Assembly (NCBI GenBank): GCA_025354525.1
Contig: JANXMS010000086.1
Location: 1-37,539 of the forward strand
Reading direction: 5' to 3'
DNA: 37,539 nucleotides
Source: Acidobacteriota bacterium
Lineage (GTDB): Bacteria; Acidobacteriota; Terriglobia; Bryobacterales; Bryobacteraceae
Positions 16,608 to 23,325 of the stretch are shown here, piece after piece (the first letter of the stretch is position 1; every line of letters begins with the position of its first letter). The notes under the pieces were generated by a model that was given only the letters and a program-made list of their open reading frames with translations, searched no databases and had not been told where the DNA came from. The position numbers and the translations under genes were made by a program.

Positions 16608-17858
16608 ATGAAACGTCGCGCCTTTCTCGCCGCCTTATCGGCTTACCCGGTGGCCAACGCCGCCGCCGCTGGCAAAATTGCCGCTCTCGAATTCTGGCGC
16701 TTCGAAGGCCGCTACACCTACGAAGCCGGCACCGCCAACCGCCAGTTCCAAACGAACCCCCTTCACATTTATGACGCCCTCCGCCCCAAGGAATACAAGG
16801 AGCAAGGCCGCCCCGCGGGCGAGTCAAAAACCTCCGCGTTCTACCTAAAACTGCGAACCGACGCCGGCCTCGAAGGCCTCTACGGCCCCATTGATGAGGA
16901 GGCCGCCGTCGTCGTCCATCGCCAACTCCGGCCGTTCCTCCTTGGTAAGGAAGCCCTCGCCGGCGAGGCGCTGTGGGACCAGTTGTACCGTTCGAACCGC
17001 CACTCCCGCTCCAGCCATTTCATGATGGCGATATCGGCCGTCGATAATGCCTTATGGGACCTCCGCGGCCGCTACTTCAAAGCGCCAGTGTACAGCCTAC
17101 TCGGAGGCCCCACCCGCCCCGCCGTCCAAGTTTACGGCAGTTGCTTAGGCTTCAGCGTCGAGCCCGAGTTCCTGAAGAAGAAGTGCGTGGAACTGAAGCA
17201 GAAGGGATTCATGCACCAGAAGTGGTTCATGCCTTTCGGCCCCGGCGACGGAGCCGCGGGAATGGAGAAAAACGTAGCGATTGTTCGAAACCTCCGCGAA
17301 GCGATGGGCTACGACGTCGACATCATGTTTGACGCCTTCATGGGCTGGGACATCAACTACGCCGTGCAGTGGGCCAAGCAAGTCGAGCAGTACCGACCCC
17401 GTTGGATTGAGGAGGCGTTCACCCCGGACAAACTGGAGAGCTTCGCCGCCCTCCGCCGCGCGACGTCAATTCCGGTCGCCACCGGAGAGCATTTTTACGG
17501 TCGATGGGAGACGAAGCGTTACCTCGACGCGCAAGCGATCACGGTGGTCCAGGCCGACCCCGAATGGTGCGGAGGAGTCAGCGAACTAGTGAAGATCTGC
17601 CACATCGCCAGCGCCTACGACGCCCACGTGATCCCCCACGGCCACGGAGTCCACGCCGCGATGCATGTAGTTGCCAGCCAAAGCCCGATGACCTGCCCGT
17701 TGGTTGAATACCTAATCCCCAAAATGACCACCTACCATCACTTCGAAAAATGGAACCCGACCCCGGTCAACGGCAAAATCACCCTCCCCGAAACCCCAGG
17801 TTTCGGCATCGTCATCGACGATGCCAAGGTGGAAAAACGAGCCCAGGTAACCTTCTAA
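16608..17858 (+). CDS. Exported enolase-superfamily dehydratase (rhamnonate-dehydratase-like)
   Basis: 416 residues from the ATG at 16608, chosen because GGAGG lies 10 nt upstream and a Tat/Sec-type leader follows (MKRRAFLAALSAYPVANAAAA). Mandelate-racemase/enolase features: SAVDNALWDLRGR near residue 145, metal ligands Asp242 in FDAFMGWD, Glu268 in WIEEA and Glu294 in ATGEH, then QADPEWCGGVSE and a histidine block IPHGHGVHAAM (His344, His346). The ligand spacing and HGHG resemble L-rhamnonate dehydratases, which make 2-keto-3-deoxy acids. A signal peptide on such an enzyme is unusual, as most are cytoplasmic. It is the last gene of the operon. Confidence 0.85.
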   Translation: MKRRAFLAALSAYPVANAAAAGKIAALEFWRFEGRYTYEAGTANRQFQTNPLHIYDALRPKEYKEQGRPAGESKTSAFYLKLRTDAGLEGLYGPIDEEAAVVVHRQLRPFLLGKEALAGEALWDQLYRSNRHSRSSHFMMAISAVDNALWDLRGRYFKAPVYSLLGGPTRPAVQVYGSCLGFSVEPEFLKKKCVELKQKGFMHQKWFMPFGPGDGAAGMEKNVAIVRNLREAMGYDVDIMFDAFMGWDINYAVQWAKQVEQYRPRWIEEAFTPDKLESFAALRRATSIPVATGEHFYGRWETKRYLDAQAITVVQADPEWCGGVSELVKICHIASAYDAHVIPHGHGVHAAMHVVASQSPMTCPLVEYLIPKMTTYHHFEKWNPTPVNGKITLPETPGFGIVIDDAKVEKRAQVTF

Positions 17859-18241
17859 CCCGAGTTCAACACTCAAAATGCAGAATTGAGTGGCGTACTT
17901 CCGGCGATAGTCTTCGGAAAACGACCGGGGGCGACGCACGATTCGACCCGCGCTTGCGCGAGGCGCATACCATTGCGATTCACTTCCTTGGATCGACTGA
18001 GCAACAGCGGAATACGCGGGTCAGCTTGTAGATTACCGACGATCCGGACCGGATCTAGGCGACTCCACATAACGAGACTTTTAGCCCATCAACTTCAGGA
18101 TGGCGCGTCATCGAGTAGCAGATCGCAATATCATGGATCTCTGGATTGGCCGCGATCTGCCGAGTCGTTTGGACACCTGAGAACCGGCGATTGAGTCGAA
18201 CACGTTGATTGCGGGCAGTTACCTTGATAGACTCGTGGCGA
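17859..18241. other. Gene-free stretch with small hairpins
   Basis: No frame here looks convincingly coding: minus-strand frames at 17873-18070 and 18055-18261 are open but have no recognisable family pattern. Two hairpin-capable sequences are present. CACTCAA at 17870-17876 pairs with TTGAGTG at 17886-17892, 12 nt after the dehydratase stop and without a T-run. GATCCGGACCGGATC at 18041-18055 is a 15-nt palindrome. Base composition is less C-ending than the operon to the left, marking the start of the accessory patch. Confidence 0.5.
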
Positions 18242-18697
18242 ATGGACTGGAACGCGATCACACCGATGGTATTCGTACCGGCAATTACCGGAGGGGCTAC
18301 TGGAGCATTCTTTAGTTGGATATTCCAGAGGAAACTGCAAAAACGGCAAATGCAAGCCTCCTTGAGACAGAGCGCGATCCAAGATCTGAAGGCGTGGACG
18401 TCAAAGGCGTACGAACTTTACATGGTCAACGAAGCGACGTGGCTCGGCGAGAATCGGCCGCCTCGTGCAACAGCTACCTCGACCCAATCTGAGTACATGA
18501 GCTTGCGAGACATCGCGGATTTGGCGATAAACACGACGTTCGATAAAGACCAATACACAGACTTCAAGGACTTTGCAGATCGTTTGGAAAAGTCCCTCGT
18601 TGAATCGTTCATGCACGGCACGCCTCTTGGCTTCGAGGATTTTTATGCTCAGCGTGAACAGCTTGTGAAACGATTGCTTGAAAGGCTTTGGAAGTAA
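18242..18697 (+). CDS. Hypothetical single-span membrane protein
   Basis: 151 residues from the ATG at 18242; a TTG at 18209 would add 11 residues. One N-terminal membrane span (about residues 6-24, MVFVPAITGGATGAFFSWIF) is followed by a basic, helical cytoplasmic region (QRKLQKRQMQASLRQSAIQ) and a charged domain ending LVKRLLERLWK. I recognise no family. The topology, an N-terminal anchor with a helical soluble part, is common in small proteins near mobile or defence loci, but no defence domain is visible. Codon use is less GC-biased than in the flanking housekeeping genes, consistent with transfer. Confidence 0.55.
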   Translation: MDWNAITPMVFVPAITGGATGAFFSWIFQRKLQKRQMQASLRQSAIQDLKAWTSKAYELYMVNEATWLGENRPPRATATSTQSEYMSLRDIADLAINTTFDKDQYTDFKDFADRLEKSLVESFMHGTPLGFEDFYAQREQLVKRLLERLWK

Positions 18698-18767
18698 TAC
18701 TGCGCATGTGGCCACTTCGTTTTTGCTTGAACTTTAGGCAAGCCAGCATCCCGGACAATGTTCAGAA

Positions 18768-19142
18768 CTAAGGGGGTAGGCTGTGATCTTCGAATGGATC
18801 GTCGGTAACCCAGAAGGTGACCCGAAACGGCGTTCTGTGAAACTGCGTTACCTTGCACATGGAGCATGGGCAATCCGGAACACGCGATTGCTGGCATAGT
18901 TTTCTACTACCTCCGAAGGGCCTCCTGCCCGTCGCCAGGACCGTCCTCGGAAGCTGGTCGGTGCCACTCAGCGTGAAACAATTGAAGTCCTTATACCAGT
19001 TACTTGCGGGAGCGACAGGGACCGCTTTGACCCATTCCTGGAGCGCCAATAAATCTGCGACCGATAGGCGGCGCTCATCCACGCGCTGGAGAAGATGGAG
19101 CCACAAGGGCCGAGGCAGGTTACCGAATTGAATCTTCGGCAA
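18768..19142 (-). CDS. Uncharacterised small protein with WYKDF motif, downstream half of a two-gene module
   Basis: About 124 residues from TTG 19142 (LPKIQFGNLP); another TTG at 19157 is possible, and GGAGCGGAGG lies just upstream. The first 70 or so residues look genuinely protein-like: PRPLWLHLLQRVDERRLS, ADLLALQEWVKAVPVAP, WYKDFNCFTLSG, LPRTVL. I recall similar uncharacterised small proteins in Acidobacteriota-like genomes, but this could not be searched. The part after RRPFGG is cysteine-rich and unlike the start, so the original stop may have been lost by mutation. It overlaps the end of the small ORF upstream if that ORF is read through its amber codon, an arrangement like a toxin-antitoxin pair. 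No function is claimed. Confidence 0.45.
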   Translation of the reverse strand: MPKIQFGNLPRPLWLHLLQRVDERRLSVADLLALQEWVKAVPVAPASNWYKDFNCFTLSGTDQLPRTVLATGRRPFGGSRKLCQQSRVPDCPCSMCKVTQFHRTPFRVTFWVTDDPFEDHSLPP

Positions 19143-19194
19143 GTGCCTCCGCTCCAAAGATCGCGCGCATTAGGTCTTTGCCCGCCTCGTTCTT

Positions 19195-19341
19195 CTAAGC
19201 CGGATCGTTCTCCGCGAGAAAGCGGTTGGAGGATGACTTCAGTTGTTCCTTCGCCGCCCGGCGGACCTCGGGGACGAGCGTCGCCAGGATCGTCACACTC
19301 TGCCGAATTGAACTCGCCGATGCCGCTTTGCGGGTCGCCAT
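19195..19341 (-). CDS. 48-residue protein, upstream half of the two-gene module, with possible premature amber
   Basis: Starts at ATG 19341 (MATRKAASASSIRQSVTI) and ends at TAG 19195-19197 after LAENDPA. The composition (serine/arginine start, then TILATLVPEVRRAAKEQLKSS) is antitoxin-like, resembling a short ribbon-helix-helix protein. Beyond the TAG the same frame continues with protein-like sequence (KNEAGKDLMRAIFGAEALA) to a TAA at 19120-19122, which would overlap the start of the next gene by about 23 nt. That overlap suggests the 73-codon frame is ancestral and the TAG is a nonsense mutation or a recoded codon. Confidence 0.4.
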   Translation of the reverse strand: MATRKAASASSIRQSVTILATLVPEVRRAAKEQLKSSSNRFLAENDPA

Positions 19342-19442
19342 ATTCGAAGCATAGCAGCGCGCAACAGTGTTGCGTGCGTCCGCCGCCGATCATCAGTTTG
19401 AAGCTCGCCGCAAAATGGCGAATTCAAGTTTTGCGAACAACG

Positions 19443-19580
19443 GTGACGATTTCCGACCACCTACCCGAGAACACCAAACAGTACGCCGAACAGCGCGGCA
19501 CCACCGCCAGTAGGGAATCCGCACGATCCAGCCAGAACAACATGCCTTCCACGAAACTGAATCAGTTTGAACTCAACTGA
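19443..19580 (+). CDS. Possible 45-residue ORF coupled to the next gene
   Basis: GTG start at 19443, giving MTISDHLPENTKQYAEQRG and ending in a TGA whose last base is the A of the next gene's ATG (TGATG at 19578-19582). The first 20 residues resemble the start of small antitoxins, while the rest is serine/asparagine-rich. No clear ribosome-binding site is seen. It may be a remnant of an antitoxin gene. Confidence 0.25.
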   Translation: MTISDHLPENTKQYAEQRGTTASRESARSSQNNMPSTKLNQFELN

Positions 19581-20032
19581 TGAACGCCATTTTTAACCTT
19601 GGCGGCGCAGGCGGCTTCATCAACGGCTTTTGGGGGTCGATCTCGAGCGCGTGCGGTAACGCAATGGGCGTTTGTATCGAGCTCATTGAGGCCCAACAGG
19701 CGACGGGCATCAAACCAACCAAATGGACAGTCGCCCAGAAATTCAAAATGTTCGGACCATTACTTGGCCTTACCGAAAATGAATACGTCAACCTGGCCGT
19801 CGCCTGCGGCTTAGTTGGCCTCTCCACCGCCGGCCTCGCCGCCCTCGGCTTGTTCGGCGACGCGATTGGCCTCGGCGCCGCCCAACACGGCCTCGAAAAC
19901 CGCATCAACGACGGCTTGGGGAACAAAGCGGCAATGATCGGCAACGCAAGACGAATCCAACTGTATCTCGATGCGGAGTACAAGAAAGAAATGGCCCGCC
20001 GTCCTAGTATCGGCCGACCTGTCTATAGGTAA
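19580..20032 (+). CDS. Hypothetical glycine-rich hydrophobic protein
   Basis: 150 residues. It has a glycine-rich start (NLGGAGGFINGFWGSISSACGNAMG), a central soluble part (GIKPTKWTVAQKFKMFG), a hydrophobic glycine/alanine/leucine segment (about residues 73-100, VACGLVGLSTAGLAALGLFGDAIGLGAAQ) and a charged end. The hydrophobic stretch could be one or two membrane helices. No family recognised; it could be a stand-alone small membrane protein or a C-terminal remnant of a larger polymorphic-toxin or Rhs-like protein. It sits in the accessory patch, convergent with the doc gene. Confidence 0.5.
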   Translation: MNAIFNLGGAGGFINGFWGSISSACGNAMGVCIELIEAQQATGIKPTKWTVAQKFKMFGPLLGLTENEYVNLAVACGLVGLSTAGLAALGLFGDAIGLGAAQHGLENRINDGLGNKAAMIGNARRIQLYLDAEYKKEMARRPSIGRPVYR

Positions 20033-20056
20033 GTCTCTAGCGCCATTCCCCCCACA

Positions 20057-20443
20057 TCACCGTCCCTCCGCCACAACCGCCGCGTGCTGACGTAGCCAGC
20101 AATCAAGTTCATCAAAACGCATTCGACCGTTTTCATAGAGGTCCAGCAAGAACGAAAATGCATCGGCATCGCTGAATTCCAGACGGTAGCCATTAACTTG
20201 CAGAAATGCGGCGGTCATGGTCACCGCGACCCGCTTGTTTCCATCCACGAAAGCATGGTTCTGCGAGAGACTTGCCCATAAAGCGGCCGCTTCCTGGATC
20301 AAGTCACTGTAGTATCCACTCCGAGGTCTCGCCAATGCCGACTCCAACGCAGCACGATCTCGAATACCCCCCGCCCCCCCAAACCGTGCGATTAATTTTG
20401 CGTGAACCGCAACCGTATCTTCAACTGTGGGATATCGGATCAC
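20057..20443 (-). CDS. doc: Doc-type toxin (Fic/Doc fold)
   Basis: 128 residues, the usual size of Doc. The core motif HAFVDGNKR (residues 63-71) matches HxFx(D)GNKR of Doc. YPTVEDTVAVHAKLIARFGG and GIRDRAALESALARP at the start are typical of the death-on-curing family. Doc of phage P1 phosphorylates elongation factor Tu and blocks translation; the same activity is expected if this protein is intact. It overlaps its upstream partner by 4 nt (ATGA at 20440-20443), the classic toxin-after-antitoxin order. Confidence 0.92.
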   Translation of the reverse strand: MIRYPTVEDTVAVHAKLIARFGGAGGIRDRAALESALARPRSGYYSDLIQEAAALWASLSQNHAFVDGNKRVAVTMTAAFLQVNGYRLEFSDADAFSFLLDLYENGRMRFDELDCWLRQHAAVVAEGR

Positions 20444-20625
20444 TGAGCAAGGCGTTGCAGTAGCTCTGGATGTTGATCGATGAACTCGTCGGCAGCCTGG
20501 AGAAACGGCGATTGAGAGCCGACCGAGGCATCCCGCCGCTTCAAATTGTCGATGAACTGCCGCACCTCATCCTGTTCATGCGGCGTCAGTGACTGAACGA
20601 TTTCTGCTAAGCTCTCGCTGACCAT
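20440..20625 (-). CDS. Antitoxin partner of Doc (not Phd-like)
   Basis: 61 residues from ATG 20625, chosen because AGGAGG lies 8 nt upstream. The longer frame to 20709 is not supported. The sequence is helical and charged (LAEIVQSLTPHEQDEVRQFI) with a C-terminal SPFLQAADEFIDQHPELLQRL. It lacks the Phd/YefM DNA-binding N terminus normally paired with Doc. The ending, a helix rich in acidic and hydrophobic residues, would suit toxin inhibition by docking. Identification rests mainly on position and overlap with doc. An autoregulatory DNA-binding role is not evident. Confidence 0.75.
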   Translation of the reverse strand: MVSESLAEIVQSLTPHEQDEVRQFIDNLKRRDASVGSQSPFLQAADEFIDQHPELLQRLAQ

Positions 20626-20717
20626 TGAACTGTCCCTCCTAAGAGTATACAGCCGACACGGAAGTGCACGAGCGTTCGAATCCACCACGGGGGTGGGCCA
20701 TCGACACACAACTCCGC

Positions 20718-20927
20718 TTAGACGGCCTCAACCAGTTCGAAGTGCGACGGTTCCGGAATCGGGTCGCCGTCCTCGCGCATCGACGACAGGTGCATTTCCA
20801 TCGCCTTCGCCATCCGCGCCCGTGTTTCTTCCAGGGTCCGACCAGTCGCAACGCAGCCCGGCAGATCAGGCGCATAGGCCCCGTAGCCGGTGGAAGACTT
20901 CTCAAAAAGGACGGGAAATTTGTTCAT
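20718..20927 (-). CDS. hicB: HicB antitoxin
   Basis: 69 residues. It has the HicB partial RNase-H fold pattern: FPVLFEKSSTGYGAYAPDLPGCVATGRTLEET, followed by helix ARMAKAMEMHL and PIPEPSHFELVEA. No C-terminal DNA-binding extension is present, so it belongs to the short HicB class. It follows hicA with a 4-nt overlap (20924-20927), the toxin-first order typical of hicAB. HicB masks the HicA active site. Confidence 0.92.
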   Translation of the reverse strand: MNKFPVLFEKSSTGYGAYAPDLPGCVATGRTLEETRARMAKAMEMHLSSMREDGDPIPEPSHFELVEAV

Positions 20928-21109
20928 AAAATGTCCGCTTGTTTCATTATAGACTTCATCGTTTTCGGGGGCATCTCATCCGATTCGTGGCCAGCCACTG
21001 TAACCTTTCCCGGCTTGTAGGGATGAACGAATTGACGGTGACTGCCCTCTTGATTCCTCAAAATCCAGCCCTCGCCCCGAAGCATCCTAAGCACGTCACG
21101 AACCTTCAC
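20924..21109 (-). CDS. hicA: HicA toxin (mRNA interferase)
   Basis: 61 residues with the double-stranded-RNA-binding-like fold of HicA: VRDVLRMLRGEGWILRNQEGSHRQF, catalytic His24 in GSHRQFVHP, then KVTVAGHESDEMPPKTMKSIMKQADI. HicA cleaves mRNA and tmRNA in the cytoplasm. All conserved residues seem intact, so the pair is probably functional. The gene is upstream of hicB in the same minus transcript, about 100 nt before the doc antitoxin gene. Confidence 0.92.
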   Translation of the reverse strand: MKVRDVLRMLRGEGWILRNQEGSHRQFVHPYKPGKVTVAGHESDEMPPKTMKSIMKQADIL

Positions 21110-21219
21110 GCTTTCTTCCCAAGCCGCGTTTCTATCGCCACGACCGTTAGTTTACACCCCGCCCACTCGCAAACAATCCATCAATGCTGCTGCCGTCCTA
21201 AAGACGATAGGATCAAGTT

Positions 21220-21396
21220 GTGCCGAAAACACCACCCCCTTCCGACCACCTTTTGGATACCAACGAGAGAGAGAAGGCCGCCCGGTCCTTCAAACTACAC
21301 ACCGTTAAGGGCCAATTAGTCGATCGAAACCGCAGCCTCGATCGCATATCAGAACTCATCGCGCTCGACGACGAAGCCGACTACCTCACTTACTAA
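21220..21396 (+). CDS. 58-residue hypothetical protein
   Basis: GTG start at 21220 with AGGA 7 nt upstream. The product is MPKTPPPSDHLLDTNEREKA, then basic and amphipathic (RSFKLHTVKGQLVDRNRSLDRI), ending in an acidic helix (SELIALDDEADYLTY). The composition looks like a real small protein, possibly a cofactor or antitoxin-like partner. Its stop overlaps the convergent msrB end by 11 nt. No family recognised; the evidence is the ribosome-binding site and amino-acid pattern only. Confidence 0.4.
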   Translation: MPKTPPPSDHLLDTNEREKAARSFKLHTVKGQLVDRNRSLDRISELIALDDEADYLTY

Positions 21397-21877
21397 GCGT
21401 CAACGAAATCGAATTAATGCAATAACGCAACCCCGTCGGCGGCGGCCCATCATCAAACACGTGCCCCAAGTGCCCCTCACACCGCACGCACCGCACCTCA
21501 ACCCTATCCCCATCCGCCCGCTTCTCCACATTCTGCGGAGCCGCCGGCTGCCAAAAACTCGGCCACCCCGTCCCCGAATCAAACTTATGCTCGCCTGAAA
21601 AAACCGCCGTCCCACATCCCGCGCAATAGAACGTCCCACTCCCCTGATACTTGTCGTACTCCCCCGTAAACGCCTGCTCCGTCCCCGCCTCCCGCATCAC
21701 CCAATACCGCGTCGGCTTCATCATCTGCCGCCACTCCGCCGGGCTCCTCACCAGCTTCTCCACCGTCACCATCCCCTTCTCCATATCCACGATCCGCAGC
21801 GTCTCCCGCTCCGGCATCACCACCTCCCTCTTCGCGCACGAAGCCAACGGCAGCACCACCCACCATCGCCGCGTCAC
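21386..21877 (-). CDS. msrB: Peptide-methionine (R)-S-oxide reductase, probable lipoprotein
   Basis: 163 residues. The start ends in a lipobox-like LPLASC (Cys14), suggesting membrane attachment outside the cytoplasm. The MsrB domain has zinc cysteines in CAGC (85, 88) and CVRC (130, 133), GWPSFW, GHLGHVFDDGPPPTG and the catalytic cysteine in RYCIN (Cys153). It reduces methionine-R-sulfoxide in oxidised envelope proteins. It is the last gene of the overlapping minus operon (4-nt overlap with the M16 gene), which fits an envelope protein-quality role. Confidence 0.92.
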   Translation of the reverse strand: MTRRWWVVLPLASCAKREVVMPERETLRIVDMEKGMVTVEKLVRSPAEWRQMMKPTRYWVMREAGTEQAFTGEYDKYQGSGTFYCAGCGTAVFSGEHKFDSGTGWPSFWQPAAPQNVEKRADGDRVEVRCVRCEGHLGHVFDDGPPPTGLRYCINSISLTLSK

Positions 21878-23325
21878 TGGAAAAACTTCTCCGCCGGCAC
21901 AATTCGCACCTGCGCTGGCACCAACCCCAACTTCCGCGTCGACACCACCTTGTCCTCCTCCAAAATGTCCGCCAACTTCGGGCTGTTATACGTCATCGGC
22001 GACGGCCCATCCCCCAGCAACTGCTTCTGCAAACCCTCGGCGTCCTGCGCCACCGCCACAATCTCCAACCGATCCTTCCGCAAGTGCCTCTTCACCGCCC
22101 GGTTCACATCCTCCACCGTCAACCCCGCAATCGCCTTCTTCACCGTCTCGGTATACTCGCCCGTCCCATAAAACTGGCTATCAATCCGATAGCCCAGCTC
22201 ATTCGCCTTCGTCTTCAAAAGCAAATTCACATTCCGGCTCAAAAAGCTCCGCGTCTCTTCAAAGTCGCTCTCCGTCAGCCCCTTGTCGAGAAACCGGTCC
22301 AACTCATGCAGCGCCAACCGCAGGGCAAAATGCGCCGTCTTCGGCTCCACCGGCCGAATCCACATCTGAAAAATCTGCTGCCGCCGCGCCAAGTTCGGAT
22401 CCGGCTCAAACTGGTCCATCCCCCGCGGAAAATACTCGATATAGCTATAGTCCCCATAGTTCAACCCCCGAATCTCCCGCATGCGCTGATAAAGATTCCC
22501 CGCGCTCGACCGATGCGGCCCAAACCACGTATTGGCCACGAGCAACGCCGCATAATCCGGATGGCTCCGCGTCACCGCAATCGGAAACCCCAACGAATAC
22601 GCCACCGCCAAAGTCGGCTTCTTCACAATCGTCACCCGCGTCTGCGCCATCGGCTTCGGCACCGCCCGCTTCACTGCCGACAACGTCCCCACCGGCAACT
22701 GCCCAAAATCTTTCTTTACCCGTTCCACAAACCCCTCCGGATACTTCCCCGCAATGGCAATCGTCAAATTCGCCTGCGTCAAATGCTGCTTATAAAATAA
22801 CTTCAAGTCCCCCAGCGTCAACCTCTCCAGCGCAGAAACCCGACCCACCGGATGCGCCGTCCCCTGCAACAGGTTATACAGCACCTCCTTCCCCAACTCC
22901 TCATCGTTGTTCTGCCGCAGCGAAACCCGCAAGTAAGTCAACTGATCATCGCGCAACCGCTTCAAATCCTCCGCCCTCCAACCCAGCTGCAACACCATCT
23001 CCCGCAGTGTCGCGTAGTAACTCTCCAGGTTGTCCAAATGCGTCATTCCCGTAATCGTCAGCATCTCCTGGTCGGTCTGATCGCCCACCGTCGCCGCCAT
23101 CGGATACATTTTCTCGAGAATCTGGCTGTAGCTCGCCTGCGCCGATCCCCCCCGCGCCAACATCGCCGCCGTCAACGCCGCCACGCCCTCCTTCCCCGCC
23201 GGATCATTCAGCGATCCACAACGAAAAACGAACCGGAAATTGATGATCGGCGACTGACCCGGCAGCGCCACCACCTCCATCGCCTGCAAAGCAACGACCG
23301 AAACCAACAAACCCAAAACTCTCAC
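21874..23325 (-). CDS. M16 peptidase-family subunit without zinc site
   Basis: 483 residues. A short signal-like start (MRVLGLLVSVVALQAM) is followed by the M16 two-lobe pattern (FRCGSLNDPAGKEGVAALTAAML), but the HxxEH zinc motif is absent at the expected place. The second lobe keeps the R...Y pair region (REIRGLNYGDYSYIEY) that binds substrate in the partner of the catalytic subunit. In M16B pairs one subunit is catalytic and the other supports binding; this is the latter. It is coupled to the catalytic gene upstream by a 4-nt overlap. Confidence 0.88.
   Translation of the reverse strand: MRVLGLLVSVVALQAMEVVALPGQSPIINFRFVFRCGSLNDPAGKEGVAALTAAMLARGGSAQASYSQILEKMYPMAATVGDQTDQEMLTITGMTHLDNLESYYATLREMVLQLGWRAEDLKRLRDDQLTYLRVSLRQNNDEELGKEVLYNLLQGTAHPVGRVSALERLTLGDLKLFYKQHLTQANLTIAIAGKYPEGFVERVKKDFGQLPVGTLSAVKRAVPKPMAQTRVTIVKKPTLAVAYSLGFPIAVTRSHPDYAALLVANTWFGPHRSSAGNLYQRMREIRGLNYGDYSYIEYFPRGMDQFEPDPNLARRQQIFQMWIRPVEPKTAHFALRLALHELDRFLDKGLTESDFEETRSFLSRNVNLLLKTKANELGYRIDSQFYGTGEYTETVKKAIAGLTVEDVNRAVKRHLRKDRLEIVAVAQDAEGLQKQLLGDGPSPMTYNSPKLADILEEDKVVSTRKLGLVPAQVRIVPAEKFFQ

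Noticed and set aside
17873-18261. Two overlapping minus-strand ORFs of about 65 codons
   Set aside because: No recognisable pattern and no ribosome-binding site; may be remnants, not supported as genes.
18783-18899. Plus-strand 38-codon ORF (GTG start, AGGGGG upstream)
   Set aside because: It has a good ribosome-binding site but lies antisense to the tail of the WYKDF-motif gene and has no independent support; kept only as a possibility.
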